Source: Cordilura impudica
Lineage: Eukaryota; Arthropoda; Insecta; Diptera; Scathophagidae
DNA length: 64,000 bases
NCBI GenBank assembly: GCA_963682025.1
Contig: OY821520.1
Coordinates: forward strand, 241,201,414 to 241,265,413
Reading direction: 5' to 3'
Position numbers and translations under genes: made by a program. Position 1 is the first letter of the stretch, and each line of letters opens with the position of its first letter. The notes under the pieces are model-generated. The model did not search any database. It was given only the letters and a program-made list of their open reading frames with translations, and had not been told where the DNA came from. This document shows positions 1-16,352 of this stretch, one piece after another.

Positions 1-1806
1 AAATGAACCAGTTCTAAACACATGATATTGGTTTCTAAAAAGAATTGCTGGTTAAAAAGTTTATTATGGCCCAAATTTCATTATTTCATATATGTGAGCT
101 TCTCCGAGAAAATGGACCTAGGATTCTGGTACCTAAAAGGGTGTAGGAACTTTAAATGCGTTTTTTTTTCTCAAAACTTAATTTTCACACACTAAGTGGT
201 CCCTTTTCTCGAAGAAGGTCACATATGTCTGTATTTTTATGAAATATGTTTTTGTGGCATATTTATTTTTCAATATATTTTTTTTTTATTTATTTCAAGA
301 TTTATTGTTTTTTTTAATGTTTATTTCCTAAAACCATAAAAAGTGTGCTTTACAAAATAATAAATAAATTTTTAACATAATTTCAAGATGACTATTTTTC
401 TCCTGCCTCATGTTATGTTCATGTGTGTTTCGTCATGATTATCTCAAATTAAAGTCAAAACTAAATAAATTCATTAATTATTTGAATATATTTTTATTGT
501 TATTTTTTTTTAATATTTGCATGATTTTATTTGCTTGTCTTCCAAACTCATGTTATTTGATTTCTCCGTGAAAGATTCGTATGGGTTTGAAGTGATGCCA
601 AGAAACATGAAACAAAAAATTATTGTTTATATAAAATGAAAAATAAAAAAAAATAACAAACAACAATGAAATGTTTTTTATTCATCCAATAACACATTGC
701 ATGCTATACCTATATAACATATGTATAATAAACAAGATTTATACATATTTCGGATACATTAAATCGTATTAAGAGAAATATATTGAAAAACAATTTTAAA
801 ACAAAATTTATATTCCTTTACGGCGCAAAAAGGTCATCATTAAATACAAAAAGGTTATCGCTTTGTTAAATTTAAGAGCAAAAAAAGAACATTTTACATG
901 CTAAATAAAACAACAAGCCAACCCAATTGGAAAATGTTTCATAAAGTGTTAACAGACTGACAAAAAATATCAATGAGGGATGCAGACTCCATGGTTTAAA
1001 ACTGTTATTGACAAAGTCGTGTACATTTTTTTTAACAAAATTATTTTGAATTTCTTGTAATTTTAATATGACGTCATATTATTTAAGAATATCAAAAATA
1101 TTACTCATCCATTAAAGTGATCGTTGTTGTTCATTATTAATTTAGAAGATATGCATCGTATGTGTAATTTATATAAATTTATTAAGATTATTTTGTTTGA
1201 CCATCTTTCAAATCATCTCTACTCCCTCCTACAAATTCTCTATAATTTTCAGCACATTTAAAATTTTTTCTTTCTTTGATTAATTCATTACATTACAACA
1301 GTTATTATTTATGTTAATAATAATAATAAGTACTTGACAGATTTTGTAATCATTTCAATTCGTTTCTGTAATCATTTCATTTAAAGTTTATATAAGTCCA
1401 TGCGTAGTTTTATATGCAGTTACTTTTTTTTATGGCATTTCCATATTTCCTAGCATAAATAAATTCAACTTCCTCTCGCCCTTTTTTATTTGTTTGCTTA
1501 AATGACAACACTACACAATCTGTTATCATGTTTGATCTGTGGGTATACGGTATAAAATTTTGAAAATTTTTGAATGCCACTATGCATATTAAGTAAATTA
1601 AAAAGCCACTTGATACAAAACTTTGAAGTTTTCCTTGTTTATTTTTCGCTGTTTCGTACTTTAATTTGGAGAGAATGACGGACTGACATCATCAAGTTAA
1701 TTTAATTGCAATTAGTGTTTTTTTTTCTTTTGTTGAGAAATAAATAGTTTAGATTAGGCAAATTAAGCTAAGACAGACAATAACAAGTAAAAAAAAATTA
1801 TAAACC
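1..1806. other. AT-rich stretch, no gene seen
   Basis: I see no credible coding region, RNA gene or structured repeat here. If the Unc-76 exon at 9559-10019 is read correctly, this stretch is part of a first intron of at least 9.5 kb. A short phrase near 150-230 (ctttaaatgcg followed by a T-run) recurs near 2190-2230, which suggests old dispersed repeats. Confidence 0.6.
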
Positions 1807-2030
1807 AATTTTACGATACCCTATACCAAACGTTTAGAGACCCTATCTTTTAGGTCCAATTAATTAGATATAGAAAATAACCATAAGCATAAAATTTGAG
1901 TGGTTTTGTTATTAATTTTTTGCCTGCGGATATGAAAAAGTTGATATCAGATGCTATATTTATAACCAAATTTGAGAAAAATCTGTGCAATAGTTTTGTT
2001 TTTTGATTGATTTAAGGTATGACCTGCGGT
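1807..2030 (+). repeat. Fragment of dispersed repeat family E
   Basis: Matches the left third of the fuller copy at 28735-29530 (gataccctatacc, then the 'gagaccctatctttt' region, then 'gatatgaaaaagtt'). It lacks the 24-bp palindrome at the left end. It also has an internal deletion that removes the segment carrying 'ggaccgatcctgacc' in the other copies. Non-coding. Confidence 0.7.
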
Positions 2031-2717
2031 TAAAACAAATTTTTTTTTAGATTTTTTTTCATAAATGTCTTCTAAAATCCTTCAAAAATAATGATCTAAA
2101 AGGATTTTTTAAAATTCGAATTATTTTTGAAGTTACAGAGCTATATATGTATATATATGTGTACGACAATATAGACAATTCTTGTAATAAATCTTTAAAT
2201 GCGTTTTTCTCGAAATCCCTTTTTTCTAACTGAGGTGCCGTTTTTCTCGAGAACCAGAAGTCGGATCAAGATGCGGCGGGCGGCATTTTGTTGGTAATCA
2301 CGTCAGGCAGGTTCAGAACTAGGATAATTGGGCTAACTTTACTACCGGGGGAGGGGTGTAGCAAAGGCCCCCCAAAAACAGCCCATTTTTAATTTTTTTT
2401 TAATCGCGCCTTTTTTGTCAATATTTGATTTTTGGAATCGCTCTGGGAGGGGGAGATAAAAACATAGAAACATAAACAAGTACGGAATAAGTTAGAAAAT
2501 TACGTTTACTTTCACCTAAAAAAACCCAAAGTTGATAAATTGAAAAACGACTGAGCTACAGCATCTTTAAAAAGCGTTATTTTTGCATTAGATATCATTT
2601 ATATATTAAAATTTATGACCTCAGGCCGAACTAAAATTAAAATCATCTAACAAATAAAAAGGTCAACTACACACACATATTAATATTTTTTTTAAATGTA
2701 CAAAAAAGGAACATTTT
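2031..2717. other. AT-rich DNA with a GC-richer patch at about 2220-2460
   Basis: No coding potential is visible. The GC-richer patch (for example ccgggggaggggtg) differs from its surroundings and may be old repeat sequence, but I cannot assign it. Confidence 0.4.
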
Positions 2718-2818
2718 TATACCCTCCACACCACTGACAAAGGGTATATATCATATCAGTTTCTCAATCCGTTTGTGACTCATAGAAAAAATTACGGAGA
2801 CCACAAAATATCTATATA

Positions 2819-2995
2819 CTTTTTTTTTTTAAGCCTAGTTCCGCGAAGCCGAGGGGCTTGTCTGCAGATTCTAATTTTGGGTAGTTTTTTTTTTTTTTTT
2901 TTTTTCAGCGACACACCAAAGCCTCCGGTGGGAATCGAACCCACGACCCCCGCATGATAGGCGAGCACGCTACCTACTCACCTACCAGGGCGCTT
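2819..2995 (-). mobile_element. tRNA-derived SINE
   Basis: On the minus strand a tRNA-like head (2993 to 2921) is followed by a 21-nt A-run (plus-strand T-run 2885-2905), a short unrelated body and a second A-run at the end (T-run about 2819-2831). The head folds only approximately as a tRNA: the acceptor stem is poor, so it is not a working tRNA gene. A tRNA head with A-rich tail is the hallmark of SINEs. They are copied in trans by LINE machinery and transcribed by RNA polymerase III. I could not find a convincing target-site duplication. Confidence 0.7.
2931..2982 (-). promoter_or_regulatory. RNA polymerase III A and B boxes inside the SINE head
   Basis: The B box on the minus strand reads GGTTCGATTCC (plus strand 2931-2941), a perfect match to the tRNA consensus. 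About 30 nt upstream on the minus strand, TAGGTGAGTAGG is an approximate A box. Together they form an internal type 2 Pol III promoter. Confidence 0.65.
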
Positions 2996-3149
2996 AAGCC
3001 TTATAAAAGAAGAAGTAAATCTAGCGATGTCTGTCTGTCTGTTGAAAACATTTTCCTGTCAGCAATATGTCGAGTAGGTCGCGCTACTTACGCTTAAAAT
3101 ATTCTTCATAATCTACAGCAGGTTGTTATTGAAATCGGAGCCTCTAGAC

Positions 3150-5749
<2,600 letters not shown>

Positions 5750-5844
5750 CTCTAGACCAAGTAGGTGAAAAGGTAAAATGCTCAGAAAAAAATTCATCTA
5801 AAAAACTAACAAGAGTGTTAAATTCGGCTGTGCCGAATTTTTTG

Positions 5845-7273
5845 ATACCCTCCACCTGAGTCTTTAATTTTTAATTTTAAATTTTTAACTTTTAATTTTT
5901 AATTTTAAATTTTTTTTAATTTTTAATTTTTAATTTCTAATTTTTGATTTTTAATTTTAAAATTTTAAATTTTAATTTTTAATTTTTAATTTTTAATTTT
6001 TAATTTTTAATTTTTAATTTTTAATTTTTAATTTTTAATTTTTAATTTTTAATTTTTAATTTTTAATTTTTAATTTTTAATTTTTAATTTTTAATTTTTG
6101 ATTTTTAATTTTTAAATTTTAATTTTTAATTTTTAAATTTTAATTTTTGATTTTTAATTTTTAAATTTTAAATTTTAATTTTTAATTTTTAATTTATAAT
6201 TTTTAATTTTTAATTTTTAATTTTTAATTTTTAATTTTTAATTTTTAATTTTTAATTTTTAATTTCTAATTTTTGATTTTTAACTTTTAATTTTTAATTT
6301 TTAATTTTTAATTTTTAATTTTTAATTTTTAATTTTTAATTTTTAATTTTTAATTTTTAATTTTTAATTTTTAATTTTTAATTTTTAAATTTTAAATTTT
6401 AATTTTTAATTTTTAGTTTTTAATTTTTAATTTTTAATTTCTAATTTTTAATTTCTAATTTTTAATTTTTAATTTTTAATTTTTTATTTGTAATTTTTAA
6501 TTTTTCATTTTTAATTTTTAATTTTTAAATTTTAATTTTTAATTTTTAATTTTTAATTTTTAATTTTTAATTTTTAATTTTTAATTTTTAATTTTTAATT
6601 TTTAATTTTTAATTTTTAATTTTTAATTTTTAATTTTTAATTTTTAATTTTTAATTTTTTATTTGTAATTTTTAATTTTTTATTTTTAATTTTTAATTTT
6701 TAATTTTTAATTTTTAATTTTTGATTTTTAATTTTTAATTTTTAATTTTTAATTTTTAAATTTTAAGTTTTAATTTTTAATTTTTAAATTTTAATTTTTA
6801 ATTTTTAATTTTTAATTTTTAATTTTTAATTTTTAATTTTTAACTTTTAATTTTCAATTTTTAATTTTTAATTTTTAGTTTTTAATTTTTAATTTCTAAT
6901 TTTAAATTTTTAATTTTTAATTTTTAATTTTTAATTTTTAATTTTTAATTTTTAATTTTTAATTTTTAAATTTTAAATTTTAATTTTTAAGTTTTAATTT
7001 TTAATTTTTAATTTTTAAATTTTAATTTTTAACTTTTAATTTTTTACTTTTAATTTTCAATTTTTAATTTTTAATTTTTAGTTTTTAATTTTTAATTTCT
7101 AATTTTTAATTTTAAATTTTTAATTTTTATTTTTTAATTTTTAATTTTTAATTTTTAATTTTTAATTTTTAATGTTTAATTTTTATTTTTTAATTTTTAA
7201 TTTTTAATTTTTAATTTTTAATTTTTAATTTTTAATTTTTAATTTTTAGTTTTTAATTTTTAATTTTTAATTT
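5845..7273. repeat. Heptanucleotide satellite (aattttt)n, about 1.4 kb
   Basis: Some 200 copies of a 7-bp unit, aattttt, with scattered one-base variants (ctttt, gattt, aaattt). It begins right after the hairpin phrase of the dispersed repeat at about 5822 and ends abruptly at 'ttttcttgatttacag'. No coding potential. Confidence 0.9.
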
Positions 7274-7864
7274 TTTTCTTGATTTACAGCTACATTAACT
7301 TATTTGGGACCAGAGTATCCAATAATTAAATTGTCATATTAAAGCAAATATTCCTGAAATTAATCGCTAAAACTTGACACTATTTAGATAATCCAGCTCC
7401 ATTCATTTAAAATTCACCAATGGTAAATTTTACCGTTATTTTTCATTGTGGTGTTTCTAAAAATTTATGATAAAAATTAACCGAGCAATAAATTAGGCAG
7501 AATGATAAATTGATGAATTTTCAAATTCAGGTAAGTTTTAAAGGTTATATTTAATTAATTTTGAATTAACGGTGTGTTTTTCAGTATTTGGAAAGCATGT
7601 ACTACTCGTTTGACATGGGCAAAAACAAATCTTTTGATGTCAATACTCGGAAAATTATTTGCTGAGAAAGGAGCCGAAATGATCAATGTGGGTCTTCTTC
7701 AATGCCATGTTCGGTGTGCACTGTGTGGCGTCTTATGGGATGCACGTTCTGATGGACGATTATGACTACCATAAAATGGACAAATAGAACCATGATGAAA
7801 TGGCAAACCAAACTAAACAAAAAGCAAATATTATCTGTTAAATCTGTTTGTCAAATAAAGCAGT
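7274..7864 (+). other. Unidentified stretch with a possible small spliced fragment
   Basis: A splice-like arrangement is visible: a donor (CAG|gtaagt, about 7529) and an acceptor (tttttcag, about 7585) bound a possible ~55-bp intron. The following ~180 bp is less AT-rich than its surroundings and codes in two frames for short peptides, for example 'LMDDYDYHKMDK' before a stop at about 7787. The frames do not join. I do not recognise a family; it may be a decayed exon or repeat fragment. Confidence 0.25.
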
Positions 7865-7904
7865 GTTACCAACTCAAAGTAGTAAACCTCTAAAATAACA
7901 CCCT

Positions 7905-8840
7905 TTATCTAGCTCCTTAAACTGGCCATCAACCGCAGACTCCATCTCTTCATTGTTGGCAAATCTTTTACCACCGAGCCATTTTTCATGTTAGGAAATA
8001 GAAAGTAATCCAAGGGAGCTATATCTGGCGAATAAGATGCGTGAGGAAGCATTTTAATTCATCGCAATAGTGTTTGTGTGAACTGGTGCATTGTCTTGAT
8101 GAAACACATCTTCTTTTTCACCAAATGCGACCTTTTTCCTTAATTTAATCACTTAAACACTGTAATAAGTTAGCATAATACTCGCCGTTGATTGTTTTTC
8201 TTTTTTGAAGATAATCAATAAAAATTATAGCACGCGACTCCCAAAACAACGGACGCCATAATCTTGTCTGCAGTTGGAACTGTCTTCGCATTCTTTGTAC
8301 ACGATTCTTTCTTATTAGTCCACTGTTTTGTCTGCTCTTTTGTCTCAGGTGTGAAGTGGTGGACCCATGTCTCATCCATGATTACGAATTGAAAAATTTT
8401 CACGGCACTGTTTTCGCTCTATTGTGAACAAACACGGCACCCATCTTACGGGTAGCTTTCCCATCTCCAAATTTTGCATCAATATGCGACGAAATCACTT
8501 TTTGAAATGCCTATCATTGCAGCTAGCTCCATTTTGTGGATTTTCTTAACCGTTTCTGGCGTGGCCACCTCAATTGGTCGACCATGCGTCATCGTTTAAA
8601 CTCTGCCACGCAATATTTTATAGTCGTAAACGAAGGAGCAGACTCTCCCAGAGTAGAATCTTGCTCGGCTTTTTTTTTGGTTGTACTGCGACCTTTCAAA
8701 TGAAAGTATTGAATTCAATAACGGCGACCAAATTTTTCCATGTTTTTAAATTCACTGGGCGCCTTGAAACTTAAAGTTTCAACTTAAAAAAAAAAAAAAT
8801 TTAAACTACTGTCGCATTTCTGTGCCAGGACCGCCCTCGT
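7905..8840 (-). pseudogene. mariner-family transposase relic
   Basis: Read on the minus strand, the fragments follow mariner transposase order. The N-terminal part includes 'STLGESAPSFTT'-like sequence near 8640. Then come the catalytic 'MDETWVHHF' near 8380, 'KTINGEYYANLLQ' near 8175, 'FHQDNAPVHT' near 8090, 'PYSPD' near 8030 and a C-terminal 'KDLPTMK'-like stretch near 7950. The pieces fall in different frames with stops, so the copy is dead. The N-terminal helix-turn-helix region is partly deleted. A subterminal GC-richer motif (gagggcggtcctgg) near 8825-8840 may mark the 5' end. It lies in the putative Unc-76 intron. Confidence 0.9.
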
Positions 8841-9558
8841 ATTTTGGTACATTTTTTAATAAGGACATTTTTTATATAAATGGACAAGTTTGAAAAAAAA
8901 AAAATAATATAAAAAGAATTTGTTTTTTAAATAAATTCACAGTTTTCGGTTGCAAAATTTAAAAGTGAAATTATGAAATTTATAATTTTATAATTTCTTA
9001 AATTCATACAAACAGCTTTTTAAATAAATTTTTTGCCAACTGTTAATTTTTTGTTTTAGAAAATTACAAAATTCTCGATTCTTGATTTAATCTTTGTCTT
9101 GTATTTATTTTTATATTTTCTTTAATTTTTTTGTATAGATATATTTGTTTTAATATCATTCATTGTAAGCGATGTTATTTCAAATTTCCTTCTTTCAACA
9201 ATCGATCCAAAAATAGCCCAAAAAGAAACTACTTTTTTTACGATTATGGAAAAAAGGGCAGGGTTTTTCGGCTTTAGGGGGGATGAGAATAGAATATGAC
9301 ATACGAAATAGCTAAAGATTACGTCGTTGTCCTGTGGAGACAACAACAACAATTTACAAATCAGGCCAATAAAGCGCAGGCGCTAACTTTTCATTTTATT
9401 ACGAACTTAGATCAGGCCATAAGGCAAAAAATACAGAAAAAATATAATTGTCAAGTGCGTATAACAAAATATGGAAAAAAAAAGTTTAGAAATATTTTCC
9501 AACTATACAAGAATTTTATTTTTTTTTTGTTCCTTTTTTTAAAGTTTAAAATACTTAC
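8841..9558. other. Intronic AT-rich DNA beside the Unc-76 exon
   Basis: No supported gene. The intron donor of Unc-76 (GTAAGT on the minus strand) occupies 9553-9558. A 92-codon plus-strand frame at 9296-9574 overlaps the exon's splice site, is Gln/Lys-rich and resembles nothing known to me. Confidence 0.55.
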
Positions 9559-10019
9559 TGGCATTCATTCATGATTTCCTCTTGACTGCGAACTTGCACT
9601 GGCGCCAGCGCCTCTACATTTTCCTCATAGTTGCCAAAACATTTTGTAATCTTCTCATCAAAAGTATTGACCAAATCTTCCAAGCTGCCACCAAATGTTT
9701 CACCAAAAGTATCTGTCGTTTCTCCGCTGGCCGCTGAATATCTCGGCTCTAGAGTAGTATCGAAAGCGGACATATCATCCGACATTAGAGTATTGCAATT
9801 GGGACTGATGGTGCCAGTGTAGCCGTTCTTGCTGACATGAGCATCGCGTACAGCTTCCTCCAACATACGGATCTTGTTTTCTTGCACCACCAAAGGATCC
9901 TTGAGATTGAGATTTAAAGTGTCATTTAATTGATTTTGATTGGATACAAAATCACAGCCGGCCCAATCATCGGTTTCATCAAGTTTTGCCAAAGGAGCCA
10001 CAAATTTAAGCTCGGCCAT
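9559..10019 (-). CDS. Unc-76: Unc-76 / FEZ (fasciculation and elongation protein zeta), first coding exon
   Basis: Encodes the N-terminal 153 residues plus two bases of the next codon. FEZ proteins are kinesin-1 cargo adaptors needed for axonal transport and axon bundling; they act in the cytoplasm along microtubules. The product starts 'MAELKFVAPLAKLDETDDW' and ends with the strongly conserved block 'SLEDLVNTFDEKITKCF' followed by 'APVQVRSQEEIMNEC'. In FEZ proteins this continues into a Met-Trp-Trp segment, which must lie in the next exon. The exon ends CA|GTAAGT, a perfect donor. I chose the ATG giving MAELKF because it matches the family start; an in-frame ATG 37 codons upstream precedes poorly coding sequence. 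The next exon is not found to the left, so the intron exceeds 9.5 kb. Confidence 0.92.
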
Positions 10020-10659
10020 TTTCGAGCCGAGGTCACGCATGGCCCAAAACACAGTTAATTTAAATTTGTTGTCTTTTTGTTTGCCAAAAAAGGCAATACA
10101 AGTTTTTTTCTGGTATATCGCTGTTTTCACAGATAAACTTTATCAACTTTTTTTGTCGTTCTTAATTTAGCTTTGAATTATTTATAATATTAATCATTGA
10201 CTAAATTATTTCATAAACTATTTTTGCTCTGTGCCTTTACACATACACTATATTTTTATTTTATTTATTTTTTTTTGTTTAACAACCCCCCCTTTGTTTT
10301 GTTTCTATTTTTTTCTTTTTCACTTTATGTACTACAGGGGTGTTTTATTTGATTTTTCTCTTGCTTTTTTGTTTAATTTATTTTCCTTAACCTTAATTTA
10401 AACTTGTTATTTAATTAACTTTCTTATTATCAATTTCTATTCTTATTTTCTCTCCTTTAATCTTTGGTTATATTTAAATATGATTGTTTTTAATTTAATT
10501 ATATTCTCTCCCCACTGTATTGTTATTCATTTTCTATTTAAAAAACCACTTTTTACCTGCAATCTTCCGCACTCGCAAACGTTAAGCTCAAGAGTAAATT
10601 AAATACTAAACAAAAATACACAAAAAATATTTAAAGGAAAATTGCCAAGAATATAAAGA
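10020..10659 (-). other. Unc-76 5' untranslated and upstream region
   Basis: Sequence immediately upstream of the Unc-76 start. The first ~110 bp are still open in frame and probably 5' UTR. Beyond about 10170 the DNA becomes T-rich on the plus strand, with no TATA box or initiator I can defend. Transcription start and any upstream non-coding exon are unresolved. Confidence 0.45.
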
Positions 10660-12264
10660 TGCCAGATGGTGAAAAAAACTGAATTATAGGGAAAAAGTTC
10701 ATTTAATGAACATATGGATGAAAATATGCATAAATAACATACGTTTAAAACGACAAATGCAAAACTATGCATAATTCGACAAAACGTTAATAAATCAGAA
10801 TATTGATGATTGATTGATATAAAGGAAAATATGCTGCTTAAAATCGATGACCACTTATTGTAAATCTATTGATTCGGATAGATATTTATGATAATATGTT
10901 CAATAAATAAGCATTTGAATCAAAATATGCATAATTTGAACACAAAAATTCAAAAATTGTATGCAAAAACATACAACTACTAATCGATCACATTTTATTT
11001 TTAGTTTCTTAATTCAAATAGAAGTTTTTAAGAACGGTTGAGATTACAATAAGCGACAACATGCATTTAAAGCAAAATATGTAAAAATATGCCTAACTTT
11101 AAATAAAACTGATTATTATAAAAAAATTCAATACTTAAGCATTTCGTTAAAATATACAAAAACAAGCTTTTAAAACAAAATATGCAGCTACAAATCGATG
11201 CCATTTTATTGCAAATTTATTGGTTTTGGGTGAAATTAAAGCAAAATTACAAAAATATGATAAATTTGAACACAAAAAAAAAATAATATGAAAAAAAGTT
11301 AAGCAGTTTAATGAAAGTACTACAAAAAACATGCATTTAAAACAAATATGCAAATATAAGCAACCTGAAATTGAGGTCATTTCATTGTAAGTTTATTGCT
11401 TCGGATTGATATTTGTGAAAAAAATGTTCAAGAAATGATCATATGGATATAAATATGGAATAATATGAAATTAAAGCAAAAAATTATAAATATGCATAAT
11501 TTGAACACAAAAATGATTAATATAAAACAAATTTAATAAATCTGAATATTCACGAATACATTTTTAAAAAAATCCATTTAAAGCAAAACATGCAACTCCT
11601 ATTTAATATCATTATAATTGTAAATTTATTGATTCGGATATATATTTTGTGAAAGAGTTAAATAAGTAAGCATTTGGATGAAAATATGCAAAAAACATTA
11701 AATTAAAATAAAATATTAAAGAAAATAGTATTTATTTAAAAAAGAAGAGAAAAATATGCAAAAATATGCATAATTTGAACACAAAAAAAGATATACATAA
11801 GTATAAAAATTAAATAAATGAGAGTTTTGGTGAATGCATTTAAAGCAAAATATGAAACTACAAACCATTGCCATTTTATTGTTAATTTCTTGATTGAAAT
11901 ATATATTTATAAAAACAGGATGAAAACATGCACCAACATGCATTTAAAGCAAAATATGCAAAGCTATGCCTAATTTTAAACAAAACTGAATAATATGAAA
12001 AAAGTAAATTCTTAGGCATTTTATTGAAAATATGCACAATTAAGCATTAAAAACAAAATATGCAACTACAAATCGAAGCCATTTTTTTTTATAAATTTAT
12101 TAATTTTGGATGAATAAATTTAAGAATAGAGAAAAATTCAGCATTTTGATGACAACAAACATAATATATAAAAACAAAAGTTACCTATTTACTGTAAATT
12201 TATTGATTTTGATGAGCATTTGGATGAAAATATGCAAACGCATACATTTAAAACAAAATATCCA
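10660..12264. repeat. Diverged tandem array of ~250-bp units
   Basis: A block recurs about six or seven times with heavy divergence: 'gcatttaaagcaaaatatgc', then 'aactacaaatcgatgccatt', 'attgtaaatttattgattcgg', a gap, and 'atgcataatttgaacacaaaa'. Copies begin near 10820, 11062, 11330, 11575, 11835, 12050 and 12190. No frame is maintained, so it is non-coding satellite-like DNA. It leads directly into the (ATA)n tract. Confidence 0.7.
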
Positions 12265-13978
<1,714 letters not shown>

Positions 13979-14084
13979 AAAACGACAAGTAGTGCAGGAT
14001 TTCTTTGCAGGGATGTTATTGAAGCAGGGTAAACTCTAAACGAATGTTCTGTTTCCACAATATGTTTCGTGTCACGTAAACAAA

Positions 14085-14469
14085 TCTATAATATTAATAG
14101 GCAAGGCGATTTCTAATGACCCCTTCTTGACAAGGTATATCTTTCCAGAAAAGTATTTCTTTGCAGATGTGCTCCATTAATTTTGTTAATGTGTTGCCCT
14201 GTGTTGAATTGTTAATTGGCTAAAATTGATTAGCATACCTTTAGGCTCTTATAAAATTATTTATAAACAAACCCATGTATATAACTTCTGTGTGTTCAAC
14301 ATATATTTAATCAATTTTATATAAAAATTCACAATTTAATGAATTTTATTTAAATATGCACAAATTTTTTTATATATATAGATTTTTTAAAAATTTTCAG
14401 AAAAGAATTTAATGAAAAATAACATTTCCTAGAATTTGCATTCGAACTTCGAGTGCTGGGCTCTGATAG
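14085..14469 (+). mobile_element. Non-autonomous Helitron, family B, copy 1
   Basis: Begins TCTATAATATTAATAGG after an A and ends in a degenerate terminus (GATAG before T). An imperfect hairpin (ttcgaacttcgag) lies just upstream. Homologous end to end with the copies at 33809-34183 and 40920-41300 but the most diverged of the three, with replaced internal sequence. No coding. Confidence 0.7.
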
Positions 14470-14678
14470 TTTGGAAACAGGCAGTTATTGCGGCTACTTA
14501 ATTCTTATTTTAAATTCAAATAGATAAAAATATGATTAAATTGAAAATAAAAATTATATTAATTATGTAAATTGTATTGAAATTTTATTTTAAATAACGA
14601 ATTTTAAGCCTGTCATTTATATAAAAATAATTTGTATAAAGATAGTTCAAAAATAACATTCATACTTTATGTAATTTT

Positions 14679-14944
14679 TTATGCTTTTGGAACTAATTCT
14701 ATTAGTTTATCATAATCAACTTTTTGACATATAAAACCATATTTCCGACTACAATTAATGTCGTTCCATTGACTGGTGCCATGAAAACCAATATGAACAC
14801 AGCGTTCATTTAGCTTTTGATAATCGTTCGGTTCATGTGCTTCCCAATTGGTGAAATCAAATGCTTTAGTATCACTTGAAGTCCAAGTAAATTTACGAAA
14901 TTCTATTAAATCATTGCCACCAATATACAATTTTGGAATTTTAC
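14679..14944 (-). CDS. C-type lectin, exon 3 (C-terminal half of the carbohydrate-recognition domain)
   Basis: This exon completes the lectin begun at 28656. It starts after a good acceptor (tttctctag, minus strand) with two bases that complete a Gly codon opened by exon 2, so the phase fits exactly (GGT). It encodes 'KIPKLYIGGNDL', the EPN sugar-binding motif in 'NWEAHEPND', a WND motif in 'SQWNDINC', and three of the four canonical cysteines. EPN plus WND predicts Ca2+-dependent mannose-type binding (family knowledge). The stop is at 14679-14681, and an AATAAA signal lies at about 14584-14589. Assignment to the same gene as 28335-28656 is inferred from phase, strand and complementary domain halves. 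Confidence 0.88.
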
Positions 14945-14988
14945 CTAGAGAAACGAATAAGAAATCGATAATTTGTAAAAGTTAAAAA

Positions 14989-15303
14989 ATTTAAGAAAAA
15001 AATGGAATCTTAAAAGTAATTTTTTTATTTTGAATAATTATTTTTTAATCAGTTACACCATTAATAAAAAAAATCATGTAAGTCCGATCACAAGGGAGAT
15101 GTGCAAATATCTAAAAATTATGTATCAATTATAGCAATCAACTGCAGGGGCTCTGCTAATATAAAAATATTTATTATTAAAAAAAATTAAAAATTGAAAA
15201 ATAAAAATTAAAAATTAAAAAGAAAAGTTAAATTTAAGAAAAAATAGAATCTTAAAAGTAATTTTTTATTTTGAATAATTATTTTTTATTCAGTTACACC
15301 ATA
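14989..15303. repeat. 75-bp direct repeat flanking a ~165-bp spacer
   Basis: About 75 bp (from 'tttaagaaaaaa' to 'cagttacaccat') occurs at 14989-15065 and again at 15230-15303. The second copy runs exactly into the left terminus of hAT element 2. The spacer holds a family C terminal fragment (15075-15112) and A-rich DNA. This may be a duplication made during insertion or repair. Confidence 0.65.
15075..15112 (-). repeat. Terminal fragment of dispersed repeat family C
   Basis: 'atcatgtaagtccgatcaca' followed by 'agggagatgtgcaaatatct' matches the end seen at 51233-51272 and, reversed, at 42440-42477. Only the end is present. Confidence 0.6.
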
Positions 15304-15796
15304 GCTATTCAACCTGTGGTACGCGTACCACTTGGGGTACGCGAAACTTTCCCAAGTGATACACAAAATCTTCGAAAATTTGAGAATTTATTTCATAAAT
15401 AACCAAGTAATGCAATTTAAAAAAAAACAATATGTTGTATTTGTTTATGTTTGATCCTAAAAGTATACTTTTTTTAACTTTTAAAAATTTTTGAAATATA
15501 ATATGTTTTAAGTACAGGAATCATCGCCATCTACATTACAACTTAAGGAACAGTAACACCAAAGACATATAATATAAAGATATTGCAAGATGCATAACGG
15601 TTTTAGTTCAAGAATACGACAATAGATGGGGGTAAAATGAGCTGCATTTTATGGAATATTTTTTTAATATTGGAAATATTCTCTGGAATATTTATAAATA
15701 TCCGAAATAGCTCTCTTAAAAAATCATGGCCATTAATCAAACAAATTCGAAAAAAATCTGACGTTTTACAATATTTTTGAAAACATAATTTATATA

Positions 15797-16350
15797 CAGT
15801 GCCTCCAACTAACAATCGGACAAATATTTATTCTTCAAAATAAATTATATAATCAATAATTTGATATACTTTCCAATTATCATTTTTGGTTATTATTATC
15901 TACATATATGATGTATATGTTTAGAGAAAAGGTGGAAAAAAATTACAGATGGACAAAGAAAAATATTAAATGATCACATGTAATGTGAAAGCGAGTTTTC
16001 TAGTAACCCACATACATCCACTGACAATAAGAAAAAATATTTTTAAGTCCAATAAATGAAAAAGTTAATGCTCTGAAATGAAAAACTTGATGCTCTGTAT
16101 AGTTTATTTCTTTTGGTAGGTAAAAAATATTTATCTTACTCGGTTTAAGATGCAATACTGTGTCGCCCAAAAAATAATTTTTTTAGTTTCTGTTATTCTA
16201 TAGAAATTATTATTATTTTTTGTATTGTTTAATAAAGAATAGTTTTTTTTTAATCAGAAATATATTATAAAAATCGAAACTTTAAGTGATATTTGTATTG
16301 TACTGTTAAAAAACTGTATAAGGGTGTCCGATTATTCATTTGAGGCACTG
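15797..16350. mobile_element. Tc1/mariner-type MITE
   Basis: 554 bp bounded by TA on both sides (15795-15796 and 16351-16352). The terminal inverted repeats are about 27 bp: CAGTGCCTCCAACTAACAAT at the left, and CAGTGCCTCAAATGAATAAT from the right end, both followed by CGGACA. TA target duplications and such ends are characteristic of Tc1/mariner elements. There is no coding capacity inside. It is inserted in the 5' part of hAT element 2. Confidence 0.88.
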
Positions 16351-16352
16351 TA

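Noticed and set aside
2921..2993. Functional tRNA gene
   Set aside because: The acceptor stem does not pair properly and A-rich tails follow; it is a SINE head.
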